64,000 nt of DNA from Streptomyces sp. WMMC940. Its GTDB lineage: Bacteria; Actinomycetota; Actinomycetes; Streptomycetales; Streptomycetaceae. Under the pieces are notes generated by a model. The model was not told the origin of the DNA. It made no database searches and saw only the letters and a program-made list of their open reading frames with translations. Position numbers and translations under genes: made by a program. How positions within the stretch are numbered: the stretch's first letter is position 1; every line of letters begins with the position of its first letter. Below are positions 27,787 through 37,284 of the stretch, one piece after another. Location: NCBI RefSeq assembly GCF_027460265.1, contig NZ_JAPZBC010000001.1, positions 2,569,501 through 2,633,500 on the forward strand, in the 5' to 3' direction.

Positions 27787-28217
27787 CAGCGCTCCACGTA
27801 CTGGTCGACCGTGCTGGTGAAGCTGGATGTCATGGTGCGCGTGCCGGGGACGCCGGGGAGGGCCAGGTCGGAGAGTTCCACCCGGCAGGTGACGGTGGCG
27901 GTCACGGTTCCGGCTTCGCCAACGTCGGTTCCGAGGCCGCTCGTGTCCAGCGCGATGTCGACGGAGGCACAGTGCACTCCCTGTCCGGACAGCGTGGCGC
28001 GGGCCGCAGCCAGAGCGCTTTCGCGTGCCTCGCCGGGAGAGCGGGTGATCGACGCCTGTCGCGCCGCGTCCTCCGAGGCCGCGTCGACGACCTGACCCGC
28101 CATCACAATGCGTCCGGCCGCAATGGCCAGGAGCAGGAACAACAGCAGGCATGGGGTGACGATGGCGGCCTCGATGGCCGTGGATCCCTCGTCGCTGAGG
28201 TTTCGTCGTCCCTTCAT
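27786..28217 (-). CDS. TadE-like pseudopilin
   Basis: A 143-residue TadE family protein. The signature is near the N-terminus: DEGSTAIEAAIVTPCLLLFL, an acidic Glu followed by a hydrophobic helix, processed in relatives by a prepilin peptidase. The mature part is beta-rich with a Cys pair (GVHCASVDI and VTCRVELS). It overlaps the preceding gene by 4 nt. Confidence 0.88.
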   Translation of the reverse strand: MKGRRNLSDEGSTAIEAAIVTPCLLLFLLLAIAAGRIVMAGQVVDAASEDAARQASITRSPGEARESALAAARATLSGQGVHCASVDIALDTSGLGTDVGEAGTVTATVTCRVELSDLALPGVPGTRTMTSSFTSTVDQYVER

Positions 28218-28648
28218 GGCTTCACGGTCCAGCGTTCACGCGCGCCGGAGGCGCTCTGCGAGACGGCCATGCCGTCGACACCGGGCAGGAGCGAGGGTGC
28301 CCGCCCGGTGACCGTGACGGTGACACGTTCTGCATTGCTTCCGGATGTCGACACCTCTGCGGCGAGCAGGGAATCCCCTGCCACCCTGTCGAGCACGGTG
28401 CGGGCACGGGCGCTGCCCGCAGCGTCCGTGGACTGGTAGGCGGTGGCAGCCTGCACGCCTTCGCGGGCAGCGGTGAGTGCGATCTGCTTGGCGTAATACC
28501 AGGTACTGGCTTGGACGACCATGAAGCTGAACAGCACGACCACCGGGAGGATGATCGCCATCTCGATGGCGGCATCGCCCCGGTCGTCGTTGAGCCGCGA
28601 GCAGCGTCGACGGACTGCGGCCGCGAGCCCGGCGTACTTCAGTCTCAC
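28214..28648 (-). CDS. TadE-like pseudopilin, second copy
   Basis: A 144-residue TadE family protein. DDRGDAAIEMAIILPVVVLF contains the conserved Glu five residues into the hydrophobic segment. The downstream part is beta-rich. It shares architecture, but little direct identity, with the following tadE-like gene, so the locus has two distinct minor pseudopilins. Starts and stops overlap (ATGA) on both sides. Confidence 0.88.
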   Translation of the reverse strand: MRLKYAGLAAAVRRRCSRLNDDRGDAAIEMAIILPVVVLFSFMVVQASTWYYAKQIALTAAREGVQAATAYQSTDAAGSARARTVLDRVAGDSLLAAEVSTSGSNAERVTVTVTGRAPSLLPGVDGMAVSQSASGARERWTVKP

Positions 28649-28860
28649 AGGCCGCTGAGCTGCTGGGCGTACTTGTTGTAGAGGGTGACGCCGATGATGG
28701 TTGCGATGCCGACGGCCACCCCGATGACCGCGACCCAGATGATGACGGTCGAGATGCTGACGTCACCGCGGTCGTTGTTCCGCCGCACCTCGCGGAACCG
28801 CTCACCGAGCGCCTCGAGTACCACCATCATCGGGGCGAGCTCACGAAGCTTGTTCCTCAT
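28645..28860 (-). CDS. Small Flp-pilin-like membrane peptide
   Basis: A 71-residue protein with a basic N-terminal part and one hydrophobic helix, VSISTVIIWVAVIGVAVGIA, followed by GVTLYNKYAQQLSGL. Position between tadC and the tadE-like genes is where the major Flp pilin is encoded. DRGDVSISTVI lacks the usual Glu of Flp pilins, so processing may differ. Confidence 0.75.
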   Translation of the reverse strand: MRNKLRELAPMMVVLEALGERFREVRRNNDRGDVSISTVIIWVAVIGVAVGIATIIGVTLYNKYAQQLSGL

Positions 28861-28902
28861 GCAGGTCTTCCGTTTCTCCAGTTGGGTCTTAGATGTGAGT
28901 CG

Positions 28903-29793
28903 TCAGCCGGTGATGATCCGGATGACGGCTGGAAAGCCGATCAGCAGCATCATCAGGACGGCGAGAAGGGCGCCGGGAGCGGTCATCCGCTCGCTGTCGG
29001 CGTTGGCCTCCTCCGCGTCCTTGCTCATCAGCTCTGTGCGCAGGGACTTGGCACGCGCCCGTAGCGTCGCGTAGACGGCGGCACCGTCGTGCGCGGACAG
29101 TCGCATGATGTCGGCGACGTCCTCGAGGACGGGAAGTTCCAGCTCCTCGGAGAGCGTCTTGAGCGTGTCCCACGGCGGAACCTTGTCGACGCGGGCCCGC
29201 TGCAAGGCGTCCTGAAGCCGGCGAAATGCCCAGCCCCGACCGATCGCGGCCGCGCGCTCAAGCGCTTCGGTCGGTCCCGCGTCACCTGCCCGTTCCAAGG
29301 CCACCAGGTCCAGGTAGGCGGCGATCGCGTGTCGGAACTCGTCTCGGGCGCGACGCGCGGTGTCCCGTAGCGCCAGGTCGGGGACATACCAGAGAAATAG
29401 GGCGAGTCCTAGACAGACCGCGGTGGGGATGACGAAAGCGAGGGTCAGACCAAGGAGGGACCAGACGGTGAAGAAGAACGCGGGCAAGAGAAACCCGGTC
29501 ATGGCCAAGGCGGCCTTGGTGAGAATGAACTTCGCCGGGGGCTGGCCGACGAGGGCGAGGTCGGTACGCGGGATCCGCACACCCGGCAGACGCGTCAGCC
29601 GGGGCAGCAGCCAGCTCCCCCAACGCTCGTCCTGGGACAGGACGAGTTGGTCGCCGGGAAGAGGGCCGGTCTGATTGAGCTTCTCCAGCGTTCCCGCGAG
29701 GTCGGGCTGAGGGCGTACCAGGGTGCGTACGAGAAGGGCGAGTCCGCCACCGATGGTGGCACCGCTGAGGATCGCGACGGTGGGGATGCTCAT
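28903..29793 (-). CDS. tadC: TadC-like inner-membrane platform protein
   Basis: A 296-residue type II secretion F-domain protein that forms the assembly platform for a Tad/Flp pilus. Hydrophobic helices lie at the N-terminus (VAILSGATIGGGLALLVRTL), in the middle (about 100-150) and at the C-terminus (LLAVLMMLLIGFPAVIRIIT). The cytoplasmic F-domain lies between them (FRHAIAAYLDLVALERAGDA). ATG 29793 overlaps the tadB stop by 4 nt. The longer in-frame start at 30018 lies inside tadB and is a shadow. Confidence 0.88.
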   Translation of the reverse strand: MSIPTVAILSGATIGGGLALLVRTLVRPQPDLAGTLEKLNQTGPLPGDQLVLSQDERWGSWLLPRLTRLPGVRIPRTDLALVGQPPAKFILTKAALAMTGFLLPAFFFTVWSLLGLTLAFVIPTAVCLGLALFLWYVPDLALRDTARRARDEFRHAIAAYLDLVALERAGDAGPTEALERAAAIGRGWAFRRLQDALQRARVDKVPPWDTLKTLSEELELPVLEDVADIMRLSAHDGAAVYATLRARAKSLRTELMSKDAEEANADSERMTAPGALLAVLMMLLIGFPAVIRIITG

Positions 29794-30698
29794 CCGGTGG
29801 CCTCCTTCGCCACGGGGACTCGGCTGCGTCGGTCTGGTTCGAGGAAGCGAGGAGTGGGGCGGTAGGAGGCGAGGGAACGCATCCAGCCCAGCGTCCCGCC
29901 AAAGCCGAGTAGCAGCAGGGTCAGGACGAGTTGGCCGAGCACGGTCCCGTAGGGCGCGACGTACTCGGTGCTGAATGCCCCGAAACCGACGACGCCCAGT
30001 GTCATGAAGGTCATCCATCGGACGGTGGTGCGCGGCTTGGCGCGGTCGGCTTCGATCTGCCGGCGCTGCCGGACCTCATCGCGCACCGAGTCGGCGAGAT
30101 CGGTGAGCGCTGCCGCGAGTCCAGGCCCCCGGTCCGCGCTGCGCAGGATGAGCGCGGCGGCAACCTTGTCTGCGGTGGCGTCACCGAGGGAGTTCGCGAA
30201 GGCGCGCAGTGCGTCCTCTGGACGCCAGCCGGACAGCAGGCGGGCCGACAGTTCGCCGACCTCGGCGGACAGAACAGCGGGCGCGGTCTTACGGCTGGTG
30301 ATGATGGCCTGTTCCAGACCGGTCCCGAGCATCAGGACGTCGGACAGGCGTCGGGTCCACTCGGCGAGGGCGTCGAGTTGCTCGATGCGGGCATTGGCCG
30401 CCTTGGCCGGGGATATCAGCCAGGGCAGGCCGATGGCGACGGCTAGGAGCAGCAGGCCGAGGACGAACCATCCGGTCACGATCCACACGGCGAGGCCCAC
30501 GGCCGCGGCTCCCGCGGCCCTGGCGCGGGCCTGGGCCCGCCTTCGCACTTCCGCTTGGCTGCTGGCCATGGCCGCGCGCCAGCGGGACACGGGCCCGGGT
30601 GTCGCGGGTTCGGTCGTACCGACCACCCCGGCGACGAGCACGACGATGCCGCCGACCACGCTGAGGCCTGCGAACAGGCCGATGAGGATCTGGGTCAC
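29790..30698 (-). CDS. tadB: TadB-like inner-membrane platform protein
   Basis: A 302-residue T2SF-domain protein, partner of TadC. The sequence has an N-terminal helix (ILIGLFAGLSVVGGIVVLVA), a pair of helices around residues 75-110, the F-domain with LDALAEWTRRLSDVLMLGTG and a C-terminal helix pair. GTG 30698 overlaps the stop of the ATPase gene by 4 nt (GTGA). An upstream in-frame ATG at 30797 would begin inside the ATPase gene and was rejected. Confidence 0.88.
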   Translation of the reverse strand: MTQILIGLFAGLSVVGGIVVLVAGVVGTTEPATPGPVSRWRAAMASSQAEVRRRAQARARAAGAAAVGLAVWIVTGWFVLGLLLLAVAIGLPWLISPAKAANARIEQLDALAEWTRRLSDVLMLGTGLEQAIITSRKTAPAVLSAEVGELSARLLSGWRPEDALRAFANSLGDATADKVAAALILRSADRGPGLAAALTDLADSVRDEVRQRRQIEADRAKPRTTVRWMTFMTLGVVGFGAFSTEYVAPYGTVLGQLVLTLLLLGFGGTLGWMRSLASYRPTPRFLEPDRRSRVPVAKEATG

Positions 30699-32206
30699 GT
30701 GGCTCTCACCTTCAGCTCCAGCGGTGCCTGCCAGGTGCCGCGCTGCAGGTCGAGCAGATGGGCGGGGAAGCCCACACGCATCAGGTCGGGTAGGCACGCG
30801 GGGTGCATCAGGGGTACGGCCCGCGGCTCGTCGTGCTCCGGGTTGGGCCCGAAGACGGTGTTGGTGGCGGGGCGGCCCATCTCGCCGGTGCCGGTGACTT
30901 CCAGGACATGGGAGACGAAGCGGTGGCGGCGGCCACCGATGGCGGTCTCGTCGATCATTTTCACGAAGACGATGAAGTTGATGCCGTTGGCCGCCTGTTT
31001 GTAGGCGAGCGACTCGGTCATGTTGCCGCCGTACTCCATGTACAGCTCGGCGATCCGGTCGAAGACCATGTGGGGCTCACGGGCGTGCAGCGTGCACAGC
31101 GAGCCGCCTTCACCGTTGGTCATGACGCGGAGCATGGGCACGACCTCGGGACCACGGACCTCACCCACGACCATGCGCGAGAGGGTCATGCGCAGCGCCG
31201 GGTAGATCAGGTCGCTGACCGTGATCTCGCCGGCATTGTGCCCATCGACGCGCTCGCCGTTGCCCACGCGGGATTCCATGGGGACGATCTGGCGATGATG
31301 GCCGTTCTCGTGCATGAACAGCTCGTACTCGGTCTCCATGGTGCCGATCCGCTCATCGGGCGGGATCTCTCGGGCCATGGCACGCAGCAGGCTCGTCTTG
31401 CCCACGCCCTGAGTGCCCACGATCATCACGTTCTTCTTGGCACGAATGAGCGCGCCGAGGAACGCTGCGAGCGTGGTGTCGATGGAGCCCAGGTCAACAA
31501 GTCCGGGAAGGTCGATGTCCCGGACCCGATGGCGCCGGATGGTGACGTAGGTTCTCGGAGTGACCTCGGTGATCGCCTGGAGGCGTGAGCCGTCCTCGAG
31601 GCGGAGGGCCAGGAAGGGGTTGGCGGTGGACAGCGTCCGTTCGCTCTGACCGATGCGGCGTGCGAGGTCACGCAGCAGCTCTTTGAGGTCTTCGTCGGAT
31701 TCCGCGACGGGCGGGACCCGGACGCGGCGTGCGTCACCGTAGTCGATGCTTACGTCGTCGTGGCCGTTGACGAGGATGTTCTCCACGCGGGGGTCGTCGA
31801 GGTACTTCTGCAGACGGCCGGCTCGGAAGAGGAGGTCGTAGATGGCTTCGGCAAGTCGGCGGTCCTCAGATGGGGTGGTGGAGTGGCCACGTTCGATCGC
31901 GGCGGTGTCCGACCAGACTGCGACCGCTTCGTTGATGAGGGCGCGGCCACGCTGCGCCTGGGCTTGCGGGCCCATGCCGGGGTTGTCCTTGAGAAGGCCG
32001 GCGAGTTTGTCGGCGACGGCCTTCTTCAGGCGAGTGGCGACCGCGTAGTCGACCATGTCGTGCGTGTCGACTGACGGCTCCTGGCGAACGCGTTCCACAG
32101 CTGGCTGCGAAGCGGGCTCATGCGCGTGCCAGGGCAGCGGGTCGACGGTCGTGCGGTGTTGGACGGGCTGGACCGTCGGGTCGGGATGCAGCGGCCTACC
32201 GTGCAT
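30695..32206 (-). CDS. tadA: TadA/CpaF-type secretion ATPase
   Basis: A 503-residue hexameric ATPase that drives assembly of the Tad pilus. The N-terminal CpaF domain contains IYDLLFRAGRLQKYLDDPRV and ENILVNGHDDV. Walker A is VGTQGVGKTSLLRA, the Asp box METEYELF and Walker B RMVVGEVRGPEV; the His box (GSLCTLHAREP) is intact. It ends just before the tadB gene and overlaps the CpaE-like gene upstream by 11 nt. Confidence 0.95.
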   Translation of the reverse strand: MHGRPLHPDPTVQPVQHRTTVDPLPWHAHEPASQPAVERVRQEPSVDTHDMVDYAVATRLKKAVADKLAGLLKDNPGMGPQAQAQRGRALINEAVAVWSDTAAIERGHSTTPSEDRRLAEAIYDLLFRAGRLQKYLDDPRVENILVNGHDDVSIDYGDARRVRVPPVAESDEDLKELLRDLARRIGQSERTLSTANPFLALRLEDGSRLQAITEVTPRTYVTIRRHRVRDIDLPGLVDLGSIDTTLAAFLGALIRAKKNVMIVGTQGVGKTSLLRAMAREIPPDERIGTMETEYELFMHENGHHRQIVPMESRVGNGERVDGHNAGEITVSDLIYPALRMTLSRMVVGEVRGPEVVPMLRVMTNGEGGSLCTLHAREPHMVFDRIAELYMEYGGNMTESLAYKQAANGINFIVFVKMIDETAIGGRRHRFVSHVLEVTGTGEMGRPATNTVFGPNPEHDEPRAVPLMHPACLPDLMRVGFPAHLLDLQRGTWQAPLELKVRAT

Positions 32207-33008
32207 ATGCGTGCTCCCCCGGCGTCAGGCGGGCGCGTCGTCCGCGGATGAGCTGAAGGATCTGGTCGGCGCCGGAGCGGCTCGCGCGCAGAAGGTCGGA
32301 GCGCTTGAAGGCACGGCCGCCGTCTTTCCCGTCGGACAGGACGGCGGCGGCCTGCGGCGAGTGGGGAAGTCTCATGACTACGGGTGCGCCGAGCTGCTCG
32401 GCAACTTCCGAGACGGAGTACGTGCCGTTGTCCACGACGACAATGCCGAGGGAATCAGCGCCTGTACCGGCCTGGTCCAGATCGGTACGCAACGCCCGTA
32501 CGCGTGGCTGGGCGGCGTGGATGCCGCGCAGCGTGGGACGTACGACCACCAGGACGGCATCCGCCTTGCGGACGAGAGGTGCCGAAGCGCCGAAGGAGCC
32601 GGAGCGGCCGAGATCTACGACGACGTCGTGTGAGGGGTCGGTCCTTTCGATCCCGGCGAAGAGCGCAGCCAGCTTCTCCCACGTGTAGACGAGGCTGGAG
32701 GCTTGAGCCGGATCGGTGAGTCCGGGCAGGAGCAGCCTGTCAGTGCCCTCGTCGGACAAGTCGATCAGCTGCCGCCAGAAGGCCTCACCGAGCTGCCCCT
32801 GGCGGTCCGCGACCGCCAGGTTGCGCAGCCCGTAGGGACCGGGGGTCCGCCCCGCGAGTGCACCAGCCAGGACGGCTCCGCCGTCGGGGTCGCATTCGGC
32901 AAGGATGACCCGCCGACCGGCTTCGAGGGGCCACGTCAGCAGGAGGGCGAGTGCCGTGGTGGTCACGCCGGGGGCTCCGGGGCCTCCAGCGAGCGCGATG
33001 ACGGCCAT
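32196..33008 (-). CDS. CpaE/MinD-like P-loop protein of the tad operon
   Basis: A 270-residue deviant-Walker ATPase-like protein. The N-terminal IALAGGPGAPGVTTTALALL is a ParA/MinD-type loop in which the normal KGGxGKT lysines are replaced: there is no Lys in the loop. A DPDGG switch and VVVDLGR follow. CpaE proteins localise Tad pilus assembly and often lack the canonical lysine, so loss of ATP hydrolysis is plausible. The start abuts the stop of the cpaB-like gene. Confidence 0.82.
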   Translation of the reverse strand: MAVIALAGGPGAPGVTTTALALLLTWPLEAGRRVILAECDPDGGAVLAGALAGRTPGPYGLRNLAVADRQGQLGEAFWRQLIDLSDEGTDRLLLPGLTDPAQASSLVYTWEKLAALFAGIERTDPSHDVVVDLGRSGSFGASAPLVRKADAVLVVVRPTLRGIHAAQPRVRALRTDLDQAGTGADSLGIVVVDNGTYSVSEVAEQLGAPVVMRLPHSPQAAAVLSDGKDGGRAFKRSDLLRASRSGADQILQLIRGRRARLTPGEHAYAR

Positions 33009-33697
33009 CAGTCATCAGCCTTCCGGGGCTCGACGACTACGGCGATGTTCCCGGAGGCCGCGCGGGAGGCGAGTGTGGGCCCATCGGTCGCGGCGACAGC
33101 GACGTCGAGGGTGAGGCTGCCGCTGCTGTCGGCGGTACCGACCTCGATGACCGTGGCGGGCAGCGTCTGGGGAAGCTTGCTGTCCTGCTGCTTGGACGTC
33201 TCCGCCGTGGTGTCTTTGGCGGGGGTGGAGACGACGAGCACCTTCGTTCCGGGCGACAGCTTGCTCGCCGGTAGCTGACCCGGCTTGAGCCTGAGTCCCA
33301 CCAACTGCTCGTTGTCACCGACGAGGGGCTCGTCGGTGACTGATCCCTCGGCCAGCAGTGCTCCCGCCTTGAGTTCAGTGGCCGCTCGCTGCCCGATGAT
33401 GCTGTTCTTCTCGGCCGCCTTCACCGGTTTGAGTGCGGGATCGAGGCCGACTGAGACGACGACGAGATCGTTCGCCGTCACGGTGCGGCCGTAGGGCACA
33501 TCCCGGGCGACCGCCAGGAGCTGTGTCTTCTCGCCGCTGGTGAGCACGGTGAACGCGCCCGCGAGCCCGCCTGCCGCGATGAGTGCGATGGACAGCCCGA
33601 TCAGGGCCGGCCTGCGTCGCCGTGTGGTGAGTGAACGCGGCGGCGTCGCGGGCGTTGTGGCCATCGGACCGGCGGGCCGGGCCTCGGTGGTGCTCAC
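33008..33697 (-). CDS. cpaB: CpaB-like SAF-domain protein
   Basis: A 229-residue protein. After a Pro-rich start there is one helix (ALIGLSIALIAAGGLAGAFT), then an SAF domain (LLAVARDVPYGRTVTANDLV, DNEQLVGLRLKPGQLPASKL). CpaB/RcpC proteins are exported factors of Tad pilus biogenesis. It is the first gene of the tad operon proper; about 40 nt separate it from the exported protein encoded upstream. Confidence 0.85.
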   Translation of the reverse strand: MSTTEARPAGPMATTPATPPRSLTTRRRRPALIGLSIALIAAGGLAGAFTVLTSGEKTQLLAVARDVPYGRTVTANDLVVVSVGLDPALKPVKAAEKNSIIGQRAATELKAGALLAEGSVTDEPLVGDNEQLVGLRLKPGQLPASKLSPGTKVLVVSTPAKDTTAETSKQQDSKLPQTLPATVIEVGTADSSGSLTLDVAVAATDGPTLASRAASGNIAVVVEPRKADD

Positions 33698-33739
33698 TAA
33701 CGGGGGTCCTCTCGAGATGAAGTGCTGCGTCCGCGACCG

Positions 33740-34648
33740 TCAGTCGACGACCTGGACCTCGCCGATCCGGGCAGCAGTCTGCGATTCACGGGTGACCGTG
33801 ATGTCTCCCTGCTGGCCCCCACCGGTCCAGTGCACATTCCAGGTGGTGGTCGCTGTCACGGTGAACTTGTCACTGGCCTTCGAGTAGACATGGCCGCAGG
33901 TGGGCGACGTCTTCTTGCCGTACGACTTCTCGTACGGGGTACCGGCGTTGTTGCACGTCACGCTGTTGCCGTCACCCATGTTCCAGACGATCTTCGTGGC
34001 CTTGGCGGTCGCGGTGACCGTGAGGCCCGGAACCGAGGCGCTGGCGGAGTTCGGCCCCCACGTCTCAGCAGATACGTTGTTCCACATCCACACGGGCATG
34101 CCGACCACGCCGGTCTTGCCCTGCTCTGGGGCCATGCCGATGTCCGGGCCGCGCAGAGTGAGCTTCTCCAGCGCCTGCTGTGCGAGCTGCGCCGGGGTCA
34201 CCTGCGGTCCGTTGGGCGGTGTCTGCAGCCAGATCCACCCCTGGGAGACGATCGCTTCGCCGTTCAGGCAGATCTGCATGTAGATGGCGCCGCCCGGCGG
34301 GCGGCCGTCGAAGGCGGGGTCGTCCGCCGGTGGCTGCGGATCGAGAGCCTTGGCGTAGCAGCCGTCACCCATGTACCAGCCGAACGTTTCGCTGTGGCAC
34401 GGGATCTCCTTGCCATCGTCCAGGCACTTCTTCGACCCGCCGGAACCGCTCCCTCCGCCGTCGCCGCCGCCTCCCCCGCCACCAGGAGTTTCCGGCTTAG
34501 TGGCTGACACATCGCAGTCCCCGATCATGGGCCCGCAGTCGACAGGTGGAGGCGGCGTGGGGCCATCCGCGGCCATAGCATGTCCGCCCGCCAGACAGCT
34601 GGTGAGAAGCGCCCCTGCAAACACCACCGCTCGTAGTGGCTTCAGCAT
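33740..34648 (-). CDS. Secreted protein beside the tad operon, function unknown
   Basis: A 302-residue exported protein. The signal peptide MLKPLRAVVFAGALLTSCLA is followed by AGGHAMAADG. There is a Gly/Ser linker and two pairs of cysteines; the C-terminal half is beta-rich with a PKD-like WNMGDGNSVTCNN and CGHVYSKASDKFTVTATTTW. PKD-type folds occur in surface proteins. ATG 34648 overlaps the preceding lipoprotein gene by 7 nt. The role could be a pilus-tip or surface adhesin of the Tad system; this is inference from context. Confidence 0.78.
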   Translation of the reverse strand: MLKPLRAVVFAGALLTSCLAGGHAMAADGPTPPPPVDCGPMIGDCDVSATKPETPGGGGGGGDGGGSGSGGSKKCLDDGKEIPCHSETFGWYMGDGCYAKALDPQPPADDPAFDGRPPGGAIYMQICLNGEAIVSQGWIWLQTPPNGPQVTPAQLAQQALEKLTLRGPDIGMAPEQGKTGVVGMPVWMWNNVSAETWGPNSASASVPGLTVTATAKATKIVWNMGDGNSVTCNNAGTPYEKSYGKKTSPTCGHVYSKASDKFTVTATTTWNVHWTGGGQQGDITVTRESQTAARIGEVQVVD

Positions 34649-35232
34649 GACCGGCTCCGGTCTATCTCGTACTCGCTGATCAGCCATCGGTCCCCCACAG
34701 TGACGGCCTTGGCTGTCACGGGCTTGCGACGCGGTTCCTTGGAGTCCTTGCGGATGGCCGACTTGCCCGTCGACTTGTACACGGTGTCCGACTTGGTGGT
34801 ATCGAGGCAGTCGGACAGAACCGCTGCCTTCGGCACGCCCTTCAGATCGATCGCGGTGACCTTGGGAGCGTGCAGGGGCTCGCCGACAACCTTGAGCCCG
34901 CGCTCCTGGTACCAGTTCAGACTGACTACGACCCCGGTGGCGGCCTTGTCCCGTGCGTACTTCTGCAACTCGGCGTTGTCGAGCTTGCCGGTGCGGAACG
35001 CCCCGTAGGACACCTCGTTCATTCCTCGGTACGCCGCCAGCACCTGTTCCTTGGCCTTGTCCTCAGCCGACTCCGTCGGCGATGCCTGAGGAGACGCGGT
35101 CTTCTTCGGGCCGTGACCGGCCTCGGTCGGCGCGTCGGAGGAAGAGCACCCGGCAATGCCCCCCAGGAGCACCGCCGCGATGAAGGCAGCGGCCGCCCCT
35201 CGCCGTCGCGATGAGTCAAAACGCGGATGCAC
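34642..35232 (-). CDS. Lipoprotein, function unknown
   Basis: A 196-residue lipoprotein. FIAAVLLGGIAGCSSSDAP gives a clear lipobox (GIAGC). The globular part contains AYRGMNEVSYGAFRTGKLDN and ends VGDRWLISEYEIDRSRSC, similar in shape to NTF2-like domains of exported actinobacterial proteins. It is the first gene of the minus-strand set that continues into the tad operon, preceded by an AT-rich 130-bp gap. Confidence 0.75.
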   Translation of the reverse strand: MHPRFDSSRRRGAAAAFIAAVLLGGIAGCSSSDAPTEAGHGPKKTASPQASPTESAEDKAKEQVLAAYRGMNEVSYGAFRTGKLDNAELQKYARDKAATGVVVSLNWYQERGLKVVGEPLHAPKVTAIDLKGVPKAAVLSDCLDTTKSDTVYKSTGKSAIRKDSKEPRRKPVTAKAVTVGDRWLISEYEIDRSRSC

Positions 35233-35364
35233 TCAATCCCCCGTCCCCGTCGGCCAGTTGACAGACCAGGAGTCAGAGTAGATGCATTCAGTCACTACAT
35301 GCACATCTTTTGATAAGTTCGTTGACCGATATCTAGCGTTTCACCCTCCTCTGGCCGATATTGC

Positions 35365-37215
35365 CTACGGTGATCTGATCTCGGCTCCCGTGGAGTGAAC
35401 GCGGGAGCGTATAGGGGGCTGCTGGGGCACCGCCCCAACTCGTATCTGCCGACGTCGATTGCGTACGGACCTCGGCAGTTGGCCCACTGCGGCAACACCG
35501 ACGGCCCCGGCGCCTTCCGAGTCGACTTCGCCGGACGCCCGGAGGGCCCCCCGCGGGAATGAGGCTGCGGAGGTTGCCGCCGAAGGGGTGGGGACGCCGG
35601 GGGAAGGACGGCTGGTCGTCGACGTGTGGCCACTCGCGGGGACGGTCAGACTTGCGGCAGCGGTGAGGTCGGGCTCGCGGCCCCAGCGCCGGTTGAACCC
35701 TTCACGCAGTGCCTGGGGCGTGATCTCCACGTCCCACTTCTCCGCATGCTCGGCGGCCGTGTCCTCAAGCTGTCCAGCCACGCGGTTCACCGAACTCCAC
35801 TGGGCGTAGTGGACGTAGGACTGGCCGGTGAGGACATGGGCACGGTTGCGCATCTCCTCGATCACGCGGACTTCCGCGTCCGGCTGCTCAGACAGCTCGT
35901 CGGCCTCACGTGTGAGACGGGCGGCCTCCGCACTGGCCTCGAAGCCCCTCCTGAAGAGCTCGTCGGCGTTCGCCCGGGCGTCGGCGGCGCGATCAGCGTA
36001 CGTCGCCGCAGGCAAGTCGCTCTCGGCGCCACCCAATAGTTCGGCCACGGCCTCGGGAGCAGTGTCGTTCTGGAGGTCGATCCCGTACTGGCTGAAGAGC
36101 CTGTCCTGGAGGAACTCGGACATCTGCGTCTTCGCCTGGCCGCCCGGCCATCGGCCCACCTGCTTCCACACGCCCGCCACTTGGGCGGAGGTGGCCTTTC
36201 TCCACCACTCGTCGGCCGCCAGCCTGGAGCGCAGGGTCGCAGCCTGGTAGACGTATCGCGGATCCTCCCCTCGCATCTCTGCCTCCACGGCAACGGCCTG
36301 GAGAGCAAGCCGCTTCGACGCCTCGTGCAGGTCGTCGTAGCCCTCGGCCCCCTCCCCAAGCAGGCGGGCGGCCTCCTCGTTGCGGTCGAGTTCGGCGCAC
36401 ACGGCGTGGTGGATCTCGTCGAGGCTCCCCTTCTCCTCACCAGAGACGAGTTGCTGCTGCCGGCGGACCTCGGCGTCGACGACCGCTTGCGCACGGTCGC
36501 CGATCACCTGCGAGATGGGGGTATTTCCGGGAACGTCCTCGTTGGCGAAGGTCTCGATGCCGATGGTGCCGTCGAGGTCCCGTCCGTTGGCCGCAGCCCA
36601 TTCCTTGAGCGCGCGGGCCGACGCCGCCTCGACACTTTCACCGGGGACCGTGCGCAGTTCGCCCCGGTGGAGGATCAGCTCCGGGTCGCTCGGGTCGCGA
36701 ATGACGTACAGGGTAGAGGTTTCGCGCCAGGCCGCCGCATCCTCCCTGGCCGTGGCCGCCTCGGCACGGAGGTCGGGAGCCCCGAGGGCGAGGGCCCTGG
36801 ACAGGTCGGCGACGTCGAGTTGCACGCCGTCGGGGACCAGGCCGTAACGGCTCTCGAGTTCGTCGCGCATGTGCTCCAGGACCGCGGCCGCCTCCGGATC
36901 GGACTGCGCCCACTCCATGGCGGTCTGCCATGCCTGGCCGATGTCCTGGGGGGTCGGGTCCTTCCAGAAGTCCTCGCTCAGGGCGGCGCGCAGCACGGGC
37001 TCGGCCCGCTGCCGCTCCTCCCAGATCTTCCGGGCATCCGCCTTGCGCGCCTGCTCGAGTACCTGCTCACGGCGCCTGGCGTATTCCTTGGCCGCGATCT
37101 CGGCGACGACCAGCGCGACCCGTACGGCTTCGAGCCACAGGTCGCGGCCTGCGCCGATGATCTGGTCGCTGTTGGCGGCGAGCTCCTGCTGGTCGAATTC
37201 CCCCTGGCCGAACAC
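35365..37215 (-). CDS. Large coiled-coil-rich hypothetical protein
   Basis: A 616-residue soluble protein, helical and charged through residues 1-540, with predicted coiled-coil stretches (KEYARRREQVLEQARKADAR and EEEKGSLDEI-type segments) and a polar Thr/Ser/Pro tail. There is no signal peptide, membrane helix or recognised motif. ATG 37215 begins next to a divergent regulatory region shared with the gene at 37422. Location between the tad operon and the relaxase block suggests a transfer accessory protein, but this is position only. Confidence 0.65.
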   Translation of the reverse strand: MFGQGEFDQQELAANSDQIIGAGRDLWLEAVRVALVVAEIAAKEYARRREQVLEQARKADARKIWEERQRAEPVLRAALSEDFWKDPTPQDIGQAWQTAMEWAQSDPEAAAVLEHMRDELESRYGLVPDGVQLDVADLSRALALGAPDLRAEAATAREDAAAWRETSTLYVIRDPSDPELILHRGELRTVPGESVEAASARALKEWAAANGRDLDGTIGIETFANEDVPGNTPISQVIGDRAQAVVDAEVRRQQQLVSGEEKGSLDEIHHAVCAELDRNEEAARLLGEGAEGYDDLHEASKRLALQAVAVEAEMRGEDPRYVYQAATLRSRLAADEWWRKATSAQVAGVWKQVGRWPGGQAKTQMSEFLQDRLFSQYGIDLQNDTAPEAVAELLGGAESDLPAATYADRAADARANADELFRRGFEASAEAARLTREADELSEQPDAEVRVIEEMRNRAHVLTGQSYVHYAQWSSVNRVAGQLEDTAAEHAEKWDVEITPQALREGFNRRWGREPDLTAAASLTVPASGHTSTTSRPSPGVPTPSAATSAASFPRGALRASGEVDSEGAGAVGVAAVGQLPRSVRNRRRQIRVGAVPQQPPIRSRVHSTGAEIRSP

Positions 37216-37284
37216 GACGCCCCCTTGGTGTTCTGCGGCGGACCCTGCTGTGGGCGAGTCGGACCACAGCCGTACGTGAAGCCG